A stretch of 42,578 bases of DNA from a virus, in the IMG/VR virus record IMGVR_UViG_3300031759_000056, positions 1 through 42,578 of that record; one strand, written 5' to 3'. A model generated the notes under the pieces. That model did no database searches, had not been told where the DNA came from, and saw only the letters and a list, made by a program, of their open reading frames with translations. Made by a program: the position numbers and the translations under genes. Below are positions 22,578 through 29,219 of this stretch, piece after piece; positions within the stretch are counted from its first letter, which is position 1; the number at the start of each line of letters is the position of its first letter.

Positions 22578-22965
22578 AAAGGTTGCCATTAAGCAAGATA
22601 AGAATGGCGTTTCATTAACGCTTGTTGTGCATCCTGACGACTTTCCTATAGAAATTCTACAGGACTTCGTTGGGGCTGCTTATCAATGTGTATTTGTAAG
22701 AACTGACCGTCCTCATGAAGACAAACAAGCTTCTTATGTTGGAGAACAACATGTGAAGTTAGCTGGCATACTTTCTACTTCAAAAGACTTTTGGGACTTC
22801 TTACATGCAGATAGTCAAATCCTTAAAAAAGATGAAGATACAGCTACAGATTGGTTGCGTGCATATCTTGGTATTCAATCAAGAGCAGAACTTAAAACTG
22901 ATTTAGCAGCACAACAAAGATTAGATAAGATTAACAGGGAGTTTAAACAGTGGATGCAAAATTAA
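22552..22965 (+). CDS. conserved phage protein of unknown function
   Basis: 137 residues from a TTG at 22552, chosen because GGAG lies 8 bases upstream and because it gives the start KPIQFEAKKVAIK. Middle block FPIEILQDFVGAAYQCVFV and later QHVKLAGILSTSKDF are conserved-looking. No catalytic motif. It lies in the recombination block between ERF and a ribbon-helix-helix protein. A longer in-frame TTG at 22519 is less likely. Confidence 0.5.
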   Translation: MKPIQFEAKKVAIKQDKNGVSLTLVVHPDDFPIEILQDFVGAAYQCVFVRTDRPHEDKQASYVGEQHVKLAGILSTSKDFWDFLHADSQILKKDEDTATDWLRAYLGIQSRAELKTDLAAQQRLDKINREFKQWMQN

Positions 22966-23237
22966 AGAAAGTTCCATACTCGGTATATTTACCACAAGAA
23001 CTGCATTCAAAGTTAACTGCGATTGCAAAGACTCGTAAGGCATCTGAATTGGTGCGTAATGCAATTACCATGATTATCGAAGGTAACGATGCATACAACA
23101 GTGGATATAACCAAGCCATTAGAGATGCAGCACAACTTGTTTATGATTGTGAAGAAGCACAGATGGTAGCTATCAAAGGTAAAGATCTTGGTTCAATCCT
23201 CACCCACAGAATTGAAGGATTGGAGATGAAGAAATGA
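22950..23237 (+). CDS. ribbon-helix-helix DNA-binding protein
   Basis: 95 residues from a GTG start with AGGGAG upstream. KVPYSVYLPQELHSKLTAIA followed by a second helix (SELVRNAITMII) is the ribbon-helix-helix fold of Arc/MetJ-type regulators. The C-terminal 50 residues form a helical oligomerisation region. Probably a phage transcriptional regulator of early genes; target unknown. Contains one GTTTAAAC immediately at its start codon. Confidence 0.65.
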   Translation: MDAKLKKVPYSVYLPQELHSKLTAIAKTRKASELVRNAITMIIEGNDAYNSGYNQAIRDAAQLVYDCEEAQMVAIKGKDLGSILTHRIEGLEMKK

Positions 23238-23446
23238 AATTGACTAGAAAACAAAAAATGAATCTAATAGAAGGAAAGCTTGAATTAAGTATGTTGCAAT
23301 TCCATGCAAGCTTGCCTTGGATTATTAGAAAGTTATTTAGCAAACAAGCTTTAAATTGGTATGACAAGGGTAAAGGTGACGCAATGGCTGATTATCTTTG
23401 GCTTAAAAAGAAAATAGCAAAAGTGGAGAATCAAAATGGCAAGTGA
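23234..23446 (+). CDS. small basic hypothetical protein
   Basis: 70 residues, basic and helical, with an amphipathic LPWIIRKLFSKQALNWY segment but no clear membrane helix. Overlaps neighbours by 4 and 11 bases. Not recognised. Confidence 0.45.
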   Translation: MKLTRKQKMNLIEGKLELSMLQFHASLPWIIRKLFSKQALNWYDKGKGDAMADYLWLKKKIAKVENQNGK

Positions 23447-24182
23447 AGCAGGCAAAGGCGATAAACAAAGACCAATGATCTATAGTATTGACTTTGAAAC
23501 CAGATCAGCAATTGACCTCAAAGATAGGGGATTGGATGTATATGCCAACGACCCTACTACTGAGGTTATATGCATTGCGTTCGGCACCCAACCTAACGAT
23601 GTGTTAGTAACTGACCAAGTTAATAACCCACACTACGGGCATTTCTTATCCAAACTATTAGACCACGTAAACAACGGTGGCAAAATCCAAGCATGGAACG
23701 CCATGTTCGAGTATGCCATCTGGAACTGCGTCTGTGTGCCTAAGTACGGCTGGCCACCACTAAAATTAGAACAATGTATTGACACCATGGCCATAGCTGC
23801 GGCCAATAATATTCCACAAAGCTTAGATGACGCTGGCACATTTCTAGATGCCGAATATAAAAAAGATCCTATTGGTAAGCGTCTTATTCAGAAACTATGC
23901 AAACCATACAAAGACGGATTTAATAAAGACCCCGAACTTATAAATCAGCTGTTTGAGTACTGTCGCCAGGACGTTAAGACAGAGATGGCCATAGGGCGTT
24001 TGCTAAGACCCCTGGACGCATCAGAACAAAAGATATGGGAGTTGACCCAGCGTATTAATATTAGGGGTGTTCCCGTCGATCCTTGTGAGTTGGAAAATGC
24101 GGTTAAGGTTATTGAACATGCTCAAGGCAAGATTGACCAAGAAACAATCGCCAATGGCATAAGGGAGAAGATAAATGAATGA
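23436..24182 (+). CDS. orphan 3'-5' exonuclease domain of a family A DNA polymerase, truncated and fused at the N-terminus
   Basis: 248 residues. Exo I IDFETRS (Asp19, Glu21), Exo II AWNAMFEYA (Asn88, Glu92) and Exo III FEYCRQDVKTE (Tyr175, Asp179) are intact. The frame then reaches KIWELTQRINIRGVPVD, the usual lead-in to the polymerase domain, and stops: palm, fingers and thumb are absent here and in the next genes. Codons are richer in G and C than the neighbours. The first 13 residues (MASEAGKGDKQRP) match the N-terminus of the small protein at 28245, so the gene looks like a recombinant join. It may still work as a nuclease. Confidence 0.75.
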   Translation: MASEAGKGDKQRPMIYSIDFETRSAIDLKDRGLDVYANDPTTEVICIAFGTQPNDVLVTDQVNNPHYGHFLSKLLDHVNNGGKIQAWNAMFEYAIWNCVCVPKYGWPPLKLEQCIDTMAIAAANNIPQSLDDAGTFLDAEYKKDPIGKRLIQKLCKPYKDGFNKDPELINQLFEYCRQDVKTEMAIGRLLRPLDASEQKIWELTQRINIRGVPVDPCELENAVKVIEHAQGKIDQETIANGIREKINE

Positions 24183-24411
24183 ATATAGAATAAAAACATT
24201 TGTGCATAGACTCAATAAATTAGGTATAGATGTAACCTTTGCTGCCAATTATCCTTGGATTTATTTTGATACTATTAACGGTAAAAAGGTTACAGGAACA
24301 TTTCATGCTGATCATGGATGGACTGCATTTTTTAGTCCTGTTGAAATACAAGGCAAAGTTAAATTTAGTGATAGACGAGAAGTATTTAAAAAGGTAAGGA
24401 GCATGTTATGA
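24175..24411 (+). CDS. conserved phage protein of unknown function
   Basis: 78 residues, GGGAG upstream, 8-base overlap with the exonuclease fragment. RLNKLGIDVTFAANYPWIYFDTINGKKV reads as helix then beta sheet, a type I know from phage early regions without function. AT-rich again, unlike the previous gene. Confidence 0.5.
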   Translation: MNEYRIKTFVHRLNKLGIDVTFAANYPWIYFDTINGKKVTGTFHADHGWTAFFSPVEIQGKVKFSDRREVFKKVRSML

Positions 24412-24803
24412 AACAACATAAATGGCATAAAGAAATAAAAGCATGGGCTGAAGGTAAAAAGATTGAAGCTAAATGGTTATCTGATGAAAATGAAGAATGG
24501 CAATATGTTGAAACTCCAATTTGGGATGCAACTCATTGGGAATACCGCATTAAACCACAACCTAAAGAAATGAACCCAGAACCAAATGAAGAGTTTACAT
24601 GGTGGTATGAAAGAGTGTTTTTACAAAGCCCTAGTATGTGTGAACTTAAATATGATGATGAAAAGATGTGGCAAGCATGGATAGCGGGATATAAATTAGG
24701 TCGTGACAATGCCTACAAAAGAAAAGATATTCCTATTGAAACCTTTACCATACCAAAAGAAAAACATATACATACCATGAATGAAGAGGTGAATGATGAA
24801 TGA
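24408..24803 (+). CDS. conserved phage protein (KWHKEI...YRIKP type)
   Basis: 131 residues. HKWHKEIKAWAEGKKIEAKW, then WQYVETPIWDATHWEYRIKP is a pattern common in phage genomes, a small beta domain ending in YRIKP. The second half has FTWWYERVFLQ and WQAWIAGYKLGRD segments. Function unknown. Overlaps both neighbours. Confidence 0.5.
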   Translation: MKQHKWHKEIKAWAEGKKIEAKWLSDENEEWQYVETPIWDATHWEYRIKPQPKEMNPEPNEEFTWWYERVFLQSPSMCELKYDDEKMWQAWIAGYKLGRDNAYKRKDIPIETFTIPKEKHIHTMNEEVNDE

Positions 24804-24978
24804 TCAAGAACAATTAGAAGCTGTTTATGCTGGCATGGCTATGTTAGGATTTATTATTAACGGTGATAAAGAGCTAGAAGATATTCCAGAGCTATCTAAA
24901 AAGATGGCTCGTAAAATGATGGAAGAACCTATTAAAGTAGGACTTCCCGCTATCAAAAGGAAAAGAAATGCTAGATGA
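24796..24978 (+). CDS. 60-residue hypothetical protein
   Basis: ATG 24796 preferred (GAGG 6 bases upstream); ATG 24793 is also in frame. Helical with an initial acidic region and a basic C-terminus (IKRKRNAR). Not recognised. Confidence 0.45.
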   Translation: MNDQEQLEAVYAGMAMLGFIINGDKELEDIPELSKKMARKMMEEPIKVGLPAIKRKRNAR

Positions 24979-25150
24979 ACTTATTAGATTTGCTGAAGAG
25001 CTTTATAAAAAGGATAAAGTAGCTGGAACAGAACTTGGTAAAATCATTCAGGATATTGGTAAACAAGTTCTCTTGCATAATGCTCTTGTAAAAGAAATGA
25101 AGGCTACCATTAAAAAACTAGAATCAGAAAAGAAAAGGAGAATGCATTGA
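24968..25150 (+). CDS. 60-residue helical hypothetical protein
   Basis: AAAAGGAAAAG upstream, 11-base overlap with the preceding gene. Nearly all helix, coiled coil in the second half (KEMKATIKKLESEKKRR). Not recognised. Confidence 0.45.
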   Translation: MLDELIRFAEELYKKDKVAGTELGKIIQDIGKQVLLHNALVKEMKATIKKLESEKKRRMH

Positions 25151-25368
25151 TACCTAATTACCCAGATATTAGTTTTATAGATTTGATTGAAGGCAAACAA
25201 TGGCACTATATGCCAACAGAAGATATTACAGCCTATGAAATTGCACAATTATTAGAATTATTTACTTATACTGCCATTTACCACAAAGAAAGACCTATTG
25301 AATGGAAGTTATATTTAACAAGTAAGAACCTGTTTAAACACTTTAAAGAAACGGAGATTGGACAATGA
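25147..25368 (+). CDS. 73-residue hypothetical protein
   Basis: TTG start overlapping the previous stop; AAGGAG 7 bases upstream supports it. Helical (EDITAYEIAQLLELFTYTAI). Holds one GTTTAAAC. Not recognised. Confidence 0.45.
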   Translation: MIPNYPDISFIDLIEGKQWHYMPTEDITAYEIAQLLELFTYTAIYHKERPIEWKLYLTSKNLFKHFKETEIGQ

Positions 25369-25568
25369 ATGCACAAGAACTAGCAGCTAAAGCTAAAGAA
25401 TATAAAGAAGCTTATATTACAGGTAAGCTATCGCTGGTTGAGTTCAAAGAACTTGTGTCTGATTTAAATCTTGCTAAAGAAATAGATCAGAATGCATCGC
25501 AGTTTGAAGATGATCAACAAGCTAGAACAATCATACTAGATGTGATTCAGATAGTGAGTGCACTATGA
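25365..25568 (+). CDS. 67-residue helical hypothetical protein
   Basis: GGAG upstream, 4-base overlaps both sides. Begins NAQELAAKAKEYKEAYITGK with a GKLSLVEFKELVSDL segment resembling short helical phage proteins of unknown role. Confidence 0.5.
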   Translation: MNAQELAAKAKEYKEAYITGKLSLVEFKELVSDLNLAKEIDQNASQFEDDQQARTIILDVIQIVSAL

Positions 25569-25921
25569 GATTTCTTCCTTTTGCAGCAATTGCTTTAACA
25601 GGATGTTCTATTCTTAATATGGCATCTTATGATCCTAATGAATATCAATTAGTCAATATTATTAGAACTGATGCACAAACTATGAAATGCACACCTGATA
25701 ATTTAGCTAAACTTAATTATGATATTAAAGCGTTAAAGAACTATTCACAATATCAACCAAACAATGAAGCAACGGTCAAACTTGTAAACAATCTTTATAC
25801 TATTGTAGATGAGCTTAGCCAAAAAGATAAGCCTAGTGAAGTTTATTGTTCTGCTAAATTATCTATGATTGAAATGTCAGCAGAACGTATTGAGCGAGCT
25901 GTAGGTGGTAAACCAAGATGA
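25565..25921 (+). CDS. small lipoprotein
   Basis: 118 residues. N-terminal signal with lipobox: MRFLPFAAIALTGC, Cys14 the likely lipidated residue. The rest is helical and soluble, with Cys at 40 and 98 that could pair in the periplasm. Phage early lipoproteins often act in superinfection exclusion or envelope protection; this one sits in the early rightward block, not in the lysis cassette, so it is less likely an Rz1. Function is inferred. Confidence 0.6.
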   Translation: MRFLPFAAIALTGCSILNMASYDPNEYQLVNIIRTDAQTMKCTPDNLAKLNYDIKALKNYSQYQPNNEATVKLVNNLYTIVDELSQKDKPSEVYCSAKLSMIEMSAERIERAVGGKPR

Positions 25922-26079
25922 GCCATAAAGATATTAAAGATGATGTATGGGATGCTTTGAAAAAAGTATATGGATCAACGCTTTACAGTGCTAAAGTTTC
26001 TGTTATACTAAAGGAACCTAATGGTATTCAGGTTAATATGATCATTAACTTCCCACCTAAAGAGGAGTTTTTTGAGTAA
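25918..26079 (+). CDS. 53-residue hypothetical protein
   Basis: ATG 25918 overlaps the lipoprotein stop (ATGA). Helix (DIKDDVWDALKKVYG) followed by strands (AKVSVILKEPNGIQVNMIINF). Reads like a genuine small alpha/beta protein. Ends with GAGGAG followed by the next start. Confidence 0.45.
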   Translation: MSHKDIKDDVWDALKKVYGSTLYSAKVSVILKEPNGIQVNMIINFPPKEEFFE

Positions 26080-26168
26080 TGTCGCCTTTATTTATATATA
26101 TGCTACTAGCTTCACTGCTATGTGGCATAGCAATCGGATTTATTATCTATGACGAATTCTTTAAATAG
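26079..26168 (+). CDS. 29-residue single-membrane-helix peptide
   Basis: ATG 26079 shares its first base with the preceding stop; GAGGAG lies 10 bases upstream. Residues 3-23 are hydrophobic (PLFIYMLLASLLCGIAIGF), one transmembrane helix, then a short charged tail. Overlaps the next gene by 20 bases. Could be a membrane mini-protein; too short to judge. Confidence 0.4.
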   Translation: MSPLFIYMLLASLLCGIAIGFIIYDEFFK

Positions 26169-26361
26169 TCCCTGTGTTGGCGTATGTCAAATATGGGACA
26201 ACAAATGCAAGGGTTGCCATCGCACTATGTACGAAATAGTAAGCTGGTATGACTTTAGCGATGATCAAAAACGTGAAGTGTTAGAAAGGTTGGAAAATGT
26301 ACCGAAACAAGAAGCTTCTGGAATTAGTTCGTCAATCTCCCTGTCAAAATTGTGGGATTGA
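26149..26361 (+). CDS. DUF1289 protein
   Basis: 70 residues. SPCVGVCQIWDNKCKGCHRT followed by IVSWYDFSDDQKREVLERL is the DUF1289 pattern, four Cys (positions 8, 12, 19, 22) then a helix. The family is common in proteobacteria and has no established role to my knowledge; the Cys set suggests a metal or iron-sulfur site. The last 65 bases overlap the next gene in another frame. Confidence 0.7.
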   Translation: MTNSLNSPCVGVCQIWDNKCKGCHRTMYEIVSWYDFSDDQKREVLERLENVPKQEASGISSSISLSKLWD

Positions 26362-26584
26362 AAACGGCACTATATGTGCTGCACACTCCAATCAAATGCG
26401 AGATGGAAAAGGAAAGGGAATTAAAGCCCATGATTTCCGTATTGCTGCTCTTTGCCATGAATGCCATGTCAATATAGACTCTGGAAAAGATTTAACTCGT
26501 GAAGAAAGATTTGATGTATGGGAACGTGCCCACAGAGAAACGATAGGATGGTTATTTTTAAACGATCATTTGGAGATTAAATAA
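26297..26584 (+). CDS. HNH-like nuclease family protein
   Basis: 95 residues. SPCQNCG and LCHECHVNID give a Cys/His zinc framework around AAHSNQMRDGKGKG (putative catalytic His), followed by SGKDLTREERFDVWERAHRET. This matches small HNH-like proteins found in lambdoid and other phages near recombination genes. It could be a structure-specific endonuclease. Starts inside the DUF1289 gene. Confidence 0.65.
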   Translation: MYRNKKLLELVRQSPCQNCGIENGTICAAHSNQMRDGKGKGIKAHDFRIAALCHECHVNIDSGKDLTREERFDVWERAHRETIGWLFLNDHLEIK

Positions 26585-26796
26585 TGAATCGCTTTGACTT
26601 AGAAGAACAGATTATAACGTGTTGGAATATATTAGATGACTTAAAAATGATTGTTGAACCCATGGAAGATAATCATATTGACCGAAAAAGAATTGAAGCA
26701 GTCATTGAACTTTATGATATGAAGTTTCAACATCTATGGGACATATATAGCGAATTAGTAGAGTCATATCAATTTAGGAGTGTTTTTGATGAATAA
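26584..26796 (+). CDS. 70-residue helical hypothetical protein
   Basis: GGAG upstream of an ATG overlapping the previous stop. Acidic helices (FDLEEQIITCWNILDDLKMI). Not recognised; its last codons provide the AGGAG for the next gene. Confidence 0.5.
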   Translation: MNRFDLEEQIITCWNILDDLKMIVEPMEDNHIDRKRIEAVIELYDMKFQHLWDIYSELVESYQFRSVFDE

Positions 26797-27016
26797 GCCA
26801 GAAGCATGGTTGTATGAAGAGTACGATACTAACGGTAAATTAAGAGCAAGACATGTATGGAATCTATTGCCTAATGATTTATCTTACATATCTAAGCTAA
26901 AAGATATTGGACATGTTGAAATATCAGCACTTGATAAGGTTGGTGACTCTATTGTGTTTGATAAAGAAAACAAATACAACTCTAAAAAACTAACTGAAGC
27001 ATTTGGAGGGCTATGA
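26789..27016 (+). CDS. conserved phage protein of unknown function
   Basis: 75 residues from ATG 26789 (AGGAG 8 bases upstream; an in-frame GTG at 26780 is less likely). NKPEAWLYEEYDTNGKLRAR is a start I associate with phage early proteins. Beta-rich then helical end. Function unknown. Confidence 0.5.
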   Translation: MNKPEAWLYEEYDTNGKLRARHVWNLLPNDLSYISKLKDIGHVEISALDKVGDSIVFDKENKYNSKKLTEAFGGL

Positions 27017-27357
27017 AAACTATTATCAATGATGATGCATTACGTGCATGCTATGTTTTTCTTAGGTCTGTCTATCCTTTCAACACATGGAAGTTACCAC
27101 CACCATCTAAAGTAAATTTTGAAGTTACTACAGCCACAGAAGTTATGGGAGAATTTGATTGCGACCCGTTAGTGATTCGTCTTTCATCGGCTAGGCAATC
27201 GACAGTAGAAAATCTATTAAGAACGACTGCACATGAACTTGTGCACATGAAGTTTTATTTAGAAGGTAAAGCAAATTATCATCATCACGACCAATCATTT
27301 AGAAACCATATGAGACAAATTAACACACTCATGGGTTGGGATAAACTTGAACTTTAA
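27013..27357 (+). CDS. second SprT-like zinc metalloprotein
   Basis: 114 residues, GGAGGG upstream. HELVH at 74-78 and a HHHD cluster at 90-93 give the zinc site; the fold resembles the SprT-like core without a zinc ribbon. It is much shorter than the protein at 9892 and shares little sequence outside the motif, so it is not a simple duplicate. It lies just before a phosphoesterase gene. Substrate unknown. Confidence 0.65.
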   Translation: MKTIINDDALRACYVFLRSVYPFNTWKLPPPSKVNFEVTTATEVMGEFDCDPLVIRLSSARQSTVENLLRTTAHELVHMKFYLEGKANYHHHDQSFRNHMRQINTLMGWDKLEL

Positions 27358-27368
27358 GAGAGGAAAAT

Positions 27369-28073
27369 ATGAAATATAAATCAGTACTTGTTATATCAGA
27401 CTTACACATTCCATACCATCATCCAGATGCGTTTAAATTTTTAACGGCTTTAAAGAAGAAGTACAAACCAGACCATGTAGTCAATATTGGTGACGAATTA
27501 GATATGCATGCGATGTCTATGCATGATTCAGATCCAGACTTATTTTCGGCAGGTCATGAACTTGCTGCATCAATCTCATATATTCAACAACTTGAAAAGA
27601 TCTTTCCAAAGATGACGATTGTTCATTCCAATCACTCATCGATGTTATTTAGACGTGCTTTGAAGCATGGCGTTCCAAAAGGCTACTTAAGGGACTATAA
27701 TGAGTATCTCGGTGTAAGTAACAATTGGAAATGGGTGGATGATCATACCATTGATTTATCTGACGGCACTCGTTGCTTTTTTACTCATGGCTTATCTGCT
27801 GACGTTCTTAAAGTAGCTATGCAATATGGCATGCATACTGTTCAAGGACATTATCATACTAAGTTTAGTATTGGTTATTACTCTAATCCTGATGCGTTAG
27901 TCTGGGGCATGCAAGTCGGATGTCTTATCAATCAAAAGTCTATGGCATTCCAATACGCTAAGAACTTTAAAACAAGGTTCATTGTTGGATGTGGTATGAT
28001 ACTCGATGGACAACCAAAGCTTATGCCTATGGTGCTTAATTCAAACGGTAAATGGATAGGAAAGTTAGTATAA
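27369..28073 (+). CDS. calcineurin-like metallophosphoesterase
   Basis: 234 residues. The five metal motifs are present: ISDLH (Asp11, His13), NIGDELD (Asp42), HSNHS (Asn88, His89), FTHGLS and VQGHYHT. Such phage enzymes act on nucleotides, DNA ends or phosphoproteins; substrate unknown. Strong AGAGAGG upstream. Ends with a one-base overlap to the next start. Confidence 0.8.
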   Translation: MKYKSVLVISDLHIPYHHPDAFKFLTALKKKYKPDHVVNIGDELDMHAMSMHDSDPDLFSAGHELAASISYIQQLEKIFPKMTIVHSNHSSMLFRRALKHGVPKGYLRDYNEYLGVSNNWKWVDDHTIDLSDGTRCFFTHGLSADVLKVAMQYGMHTVQGHYHTKFSIGYYSNPDALVWGMQVGCLINQKSMAFQYAKNFKTRFIVGCGMILDGQPKLMPMVLNSNGKWIGKLV

Positions 28074-28252
28074 TGGCAACAGAAAAAGTACATCCAAGTA
28101 AAAAACATCGAGATCCGTTCAAAACAAAGACGGGTAAAGATAATTTAAAAGCTCTTTCTATAAAGCAACTCTACCTATTGTTAGAGAAGGCTGAAGGAAA
28201 GAAAAAACATAAGATAGCTAAAGAAATAGCAAGGAGAACTCCGATTGAGTAA
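28073..28252 (+). CDS. 59-residue very basic protein
   Basis: ATG 28073 at the stop of the phosphoesterase gene, GGA upstream. About one third Lys/Arg/His (KKHRDPFKTKTGKDNLK), a final basic helix. Likely nucleic-acid binding. Overlaps the next gene by 8 bases. Confidence 0.5.
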   Translation: MATEKVHPSKKHRDPFKTKTGKDNLKALSIKQLYLLLEKAEGKKKHKIAKEIARRTPIE

Positions 28253-28427
28253 ACATCATGAAGCAGGAAAGGGTGATTCACCAAGACCTACCAATCAAAA
28301 GGCCTTTGATGAGGGCTTTGATCGTATATTTGGTAGACGCATCTTAAATCAAAAAATGTCTAATGATGATCTAGCAGAATATGAGCTCGATAAATCAACA
28401 GGCGAGGTAACTAAAGTTGCAAAATAA
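28245..28427 (+). CDS. small phage protein with EAGKGD motif
   Basis: 60 residues from TTG 28245 with AAGGAG 8 bases upstream. HHEAGKGDSPRPTNQKAFDE then FDRIFGRR is a family common in phages, without known function. Its N-terminus is shared with the start of the truncated polymerase exonuclease at 23436, pointing to recombination between the two loci or their ancestors. Confidence 0.55.
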   Translation: MSKHHEAGKGDSPRPTNQKAFDEGFDRIFGRRILNQKMSNDDLAEYELDKSTGEVTKVAK

Positions 28428-28536
28428 TACTGATGTTTTTGTTGCGTTTGTAACTGTTATGTGCTTGATATACATACTAGCTGGATTTCTTAAGGGAATT
28501 CTAGCTATCTACGAATACGCACTGTGTTATCTATAA
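28417..28536 (+). CDS. 39-residue single-membrane-helix peptide
   Basis: TTG 28417, GAGG 9-10 bases upstream, overlapping the preceding gene by 11 bases. Residues 7-30 (VFVAFVTVMCLIYILAGF) form one membrane helix. Overlaps the next gene by 13 bases. Low support; similar tiny membrane genes occur at 26079 and 19221. Confidence 0.35.
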   Translation: MQNNTDVFVAFVTVMCLIYILAGFLKGILAIYEYALCYL

Positions 28537-29024
28537 AATACAAAGCTGACTATGATCGTGGATTTAATGCAGAAGAACGCTTCGCTGAAGCTTACTTAAA
28601 TCAAATAATTTGGGCAACCAAAGAACAGGATATGTTCGAGCATTGGGATGTTCAAGGTCTATTTATTGATAACTACTATAAGTTTGATGTAAAGGCTTTA
28701 AAGAAAATTAATCGCTATGATGATTCATTCCAAGATGATATGGCTTGGGTAGAAGGTGTTAACGTCAATGGTGAAAAAGGATGGTTGCAAGGAAAAGCTG
28801 ATTATATTGTCTTTGAACGTAACCACGAATGGCTTGTAGTTGAACGTCAGGGACTATTCGACTGGACAACGCACAAGCTTATTAAAAACGGATATAAACA
28901 AGGTAAAGAGCTTTATAGTGTCTATCAAAGAAAAGGTCGTCAAGACAAACTTACCTTAATTAAATACTCAGATATACCTCAAGAGCATATTATTCGTTTA
29001 AATAAAAAAAGGGAGACATTTTAA
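28524..29024 (+). CDS. conserved phage protein, possible PD-(D/E)XK-like fold
   Basis: 166 residues from a GTG start without a good ribosome binding site. The block KFDVKALKKI followed by WVEGVNVNGEKGWLQGKADYIVFE has the spacing of a D-x-K nuclease core and a Gly-Trp-Leu-x-Gly-x-Ala-Asp-Tyr strand that I have seen in phage proteins. Nuclease activity is a guess. Last gene of the main rightward block; a hairpin overlaps its stop. Confidence 0.5.
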   Translation: MLSIKYKADYDRGFNAEERFAEAYLNQIIWATKEQDMFEHWDVQGLFIDNYYKFDVKALKKINRYDDSFQDDMAWVEGVNVNGEKGWLQGKADYIVFERNHEWLVVERQGLFDWTTHKLIKNGYKQGKELYSVYQRKGRQDKLTLIKYSDIPQEHIIRLNKKRETF

Positions 29025-29034
29025 GCCTCCCTTT
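29008..29034 (-). terminator. intrinsic terminator after pqqA (leftward)
   Basis: AAAGGGAG (29008-29015) and CTCCCTTT (29027-29034) form a perfect 8-bp stem with an 11-base loop. On the minus strand it is followed by a run of T (CTCCCTTTTTTTATTT), a strong terminator for leftward transcription from pqqA. On the plus strand only TTTC follows, so rightward termination is weaker. Confidence 0.75.
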
Positions 29035-29053
29035 CGGTACCATAACCCCATGC

Positions 29054-29067
29054 ATAAACTAGTTTAT
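29054..29067. repeat. perfect 14-bp palindrome downstream of pqqA
   Basis: ATAAACTAGTTTAT is a perfect palindrome between the pqqA stop and its terminator. Role unknown; it may be an operator or only part of the transcript end. Confidence 0.45.
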
Positions 29068-29086
29068 CGGGACGAGTATTATACCA

Positions 29087-29158
29087 TTATTTATTCATTA
29101 CGTACATAGTTACTTCAAAGCCAAAACGCATTTCTGTTGCAGTAGGTTTATTCCACAT
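29087..29158 (-). CDS. pqqA: PqqA, peptide precursor of pyrroloquinoline quinone (phage-borne)
   Basis: 23 codons on the minus strand, starting MWNKP and ending GFEVTMYVMNK, with AAGGAG 7 bases before the ATG. It has the same length as Klebsiella PqqA and the defining GxEVTxY core: Glu15 and Tyr19, the two residues joined by the radical-SAM enzyme PqqE to build PQQ. Cellular PQQ synthesis also needs PqqB, C, D and E, none of which is here, so the peptide would feed the host enzymes. PQQ is the cofactor of methanol, ethanol and glucose dehydrogenases. The gene is opposite to its neighbours, with its own ribosome site and terminator, like a moron. Confidence 0.88.
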   Translation of the reverse strand: MWNKPTATEMRFGFEVTMYVMNK

Positions 29159-29206
29159 AGTAGTTCTCCTTTCAAGTACAAATGTATCCTAAAATAGAAC
29201 AATTTA

Positions 29207-29218
29207 AATCAAGAAAAC
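29207..29218 (-). promoter_or_regulatory. candidate -35 region upstream of pqqA
   Basis: Minus-strand GTTTTCTTGATT is identical to the 12 bases around the -35 of the promoter at 17390-17417. The best -10 here is TAGGAT (29191-29186), 15 bases downstream of TTGATT, a weak match. It suggests that pqqA has its own promoter just upstream. Confidence 0.35.
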
Positions 29219-29219
29219 C

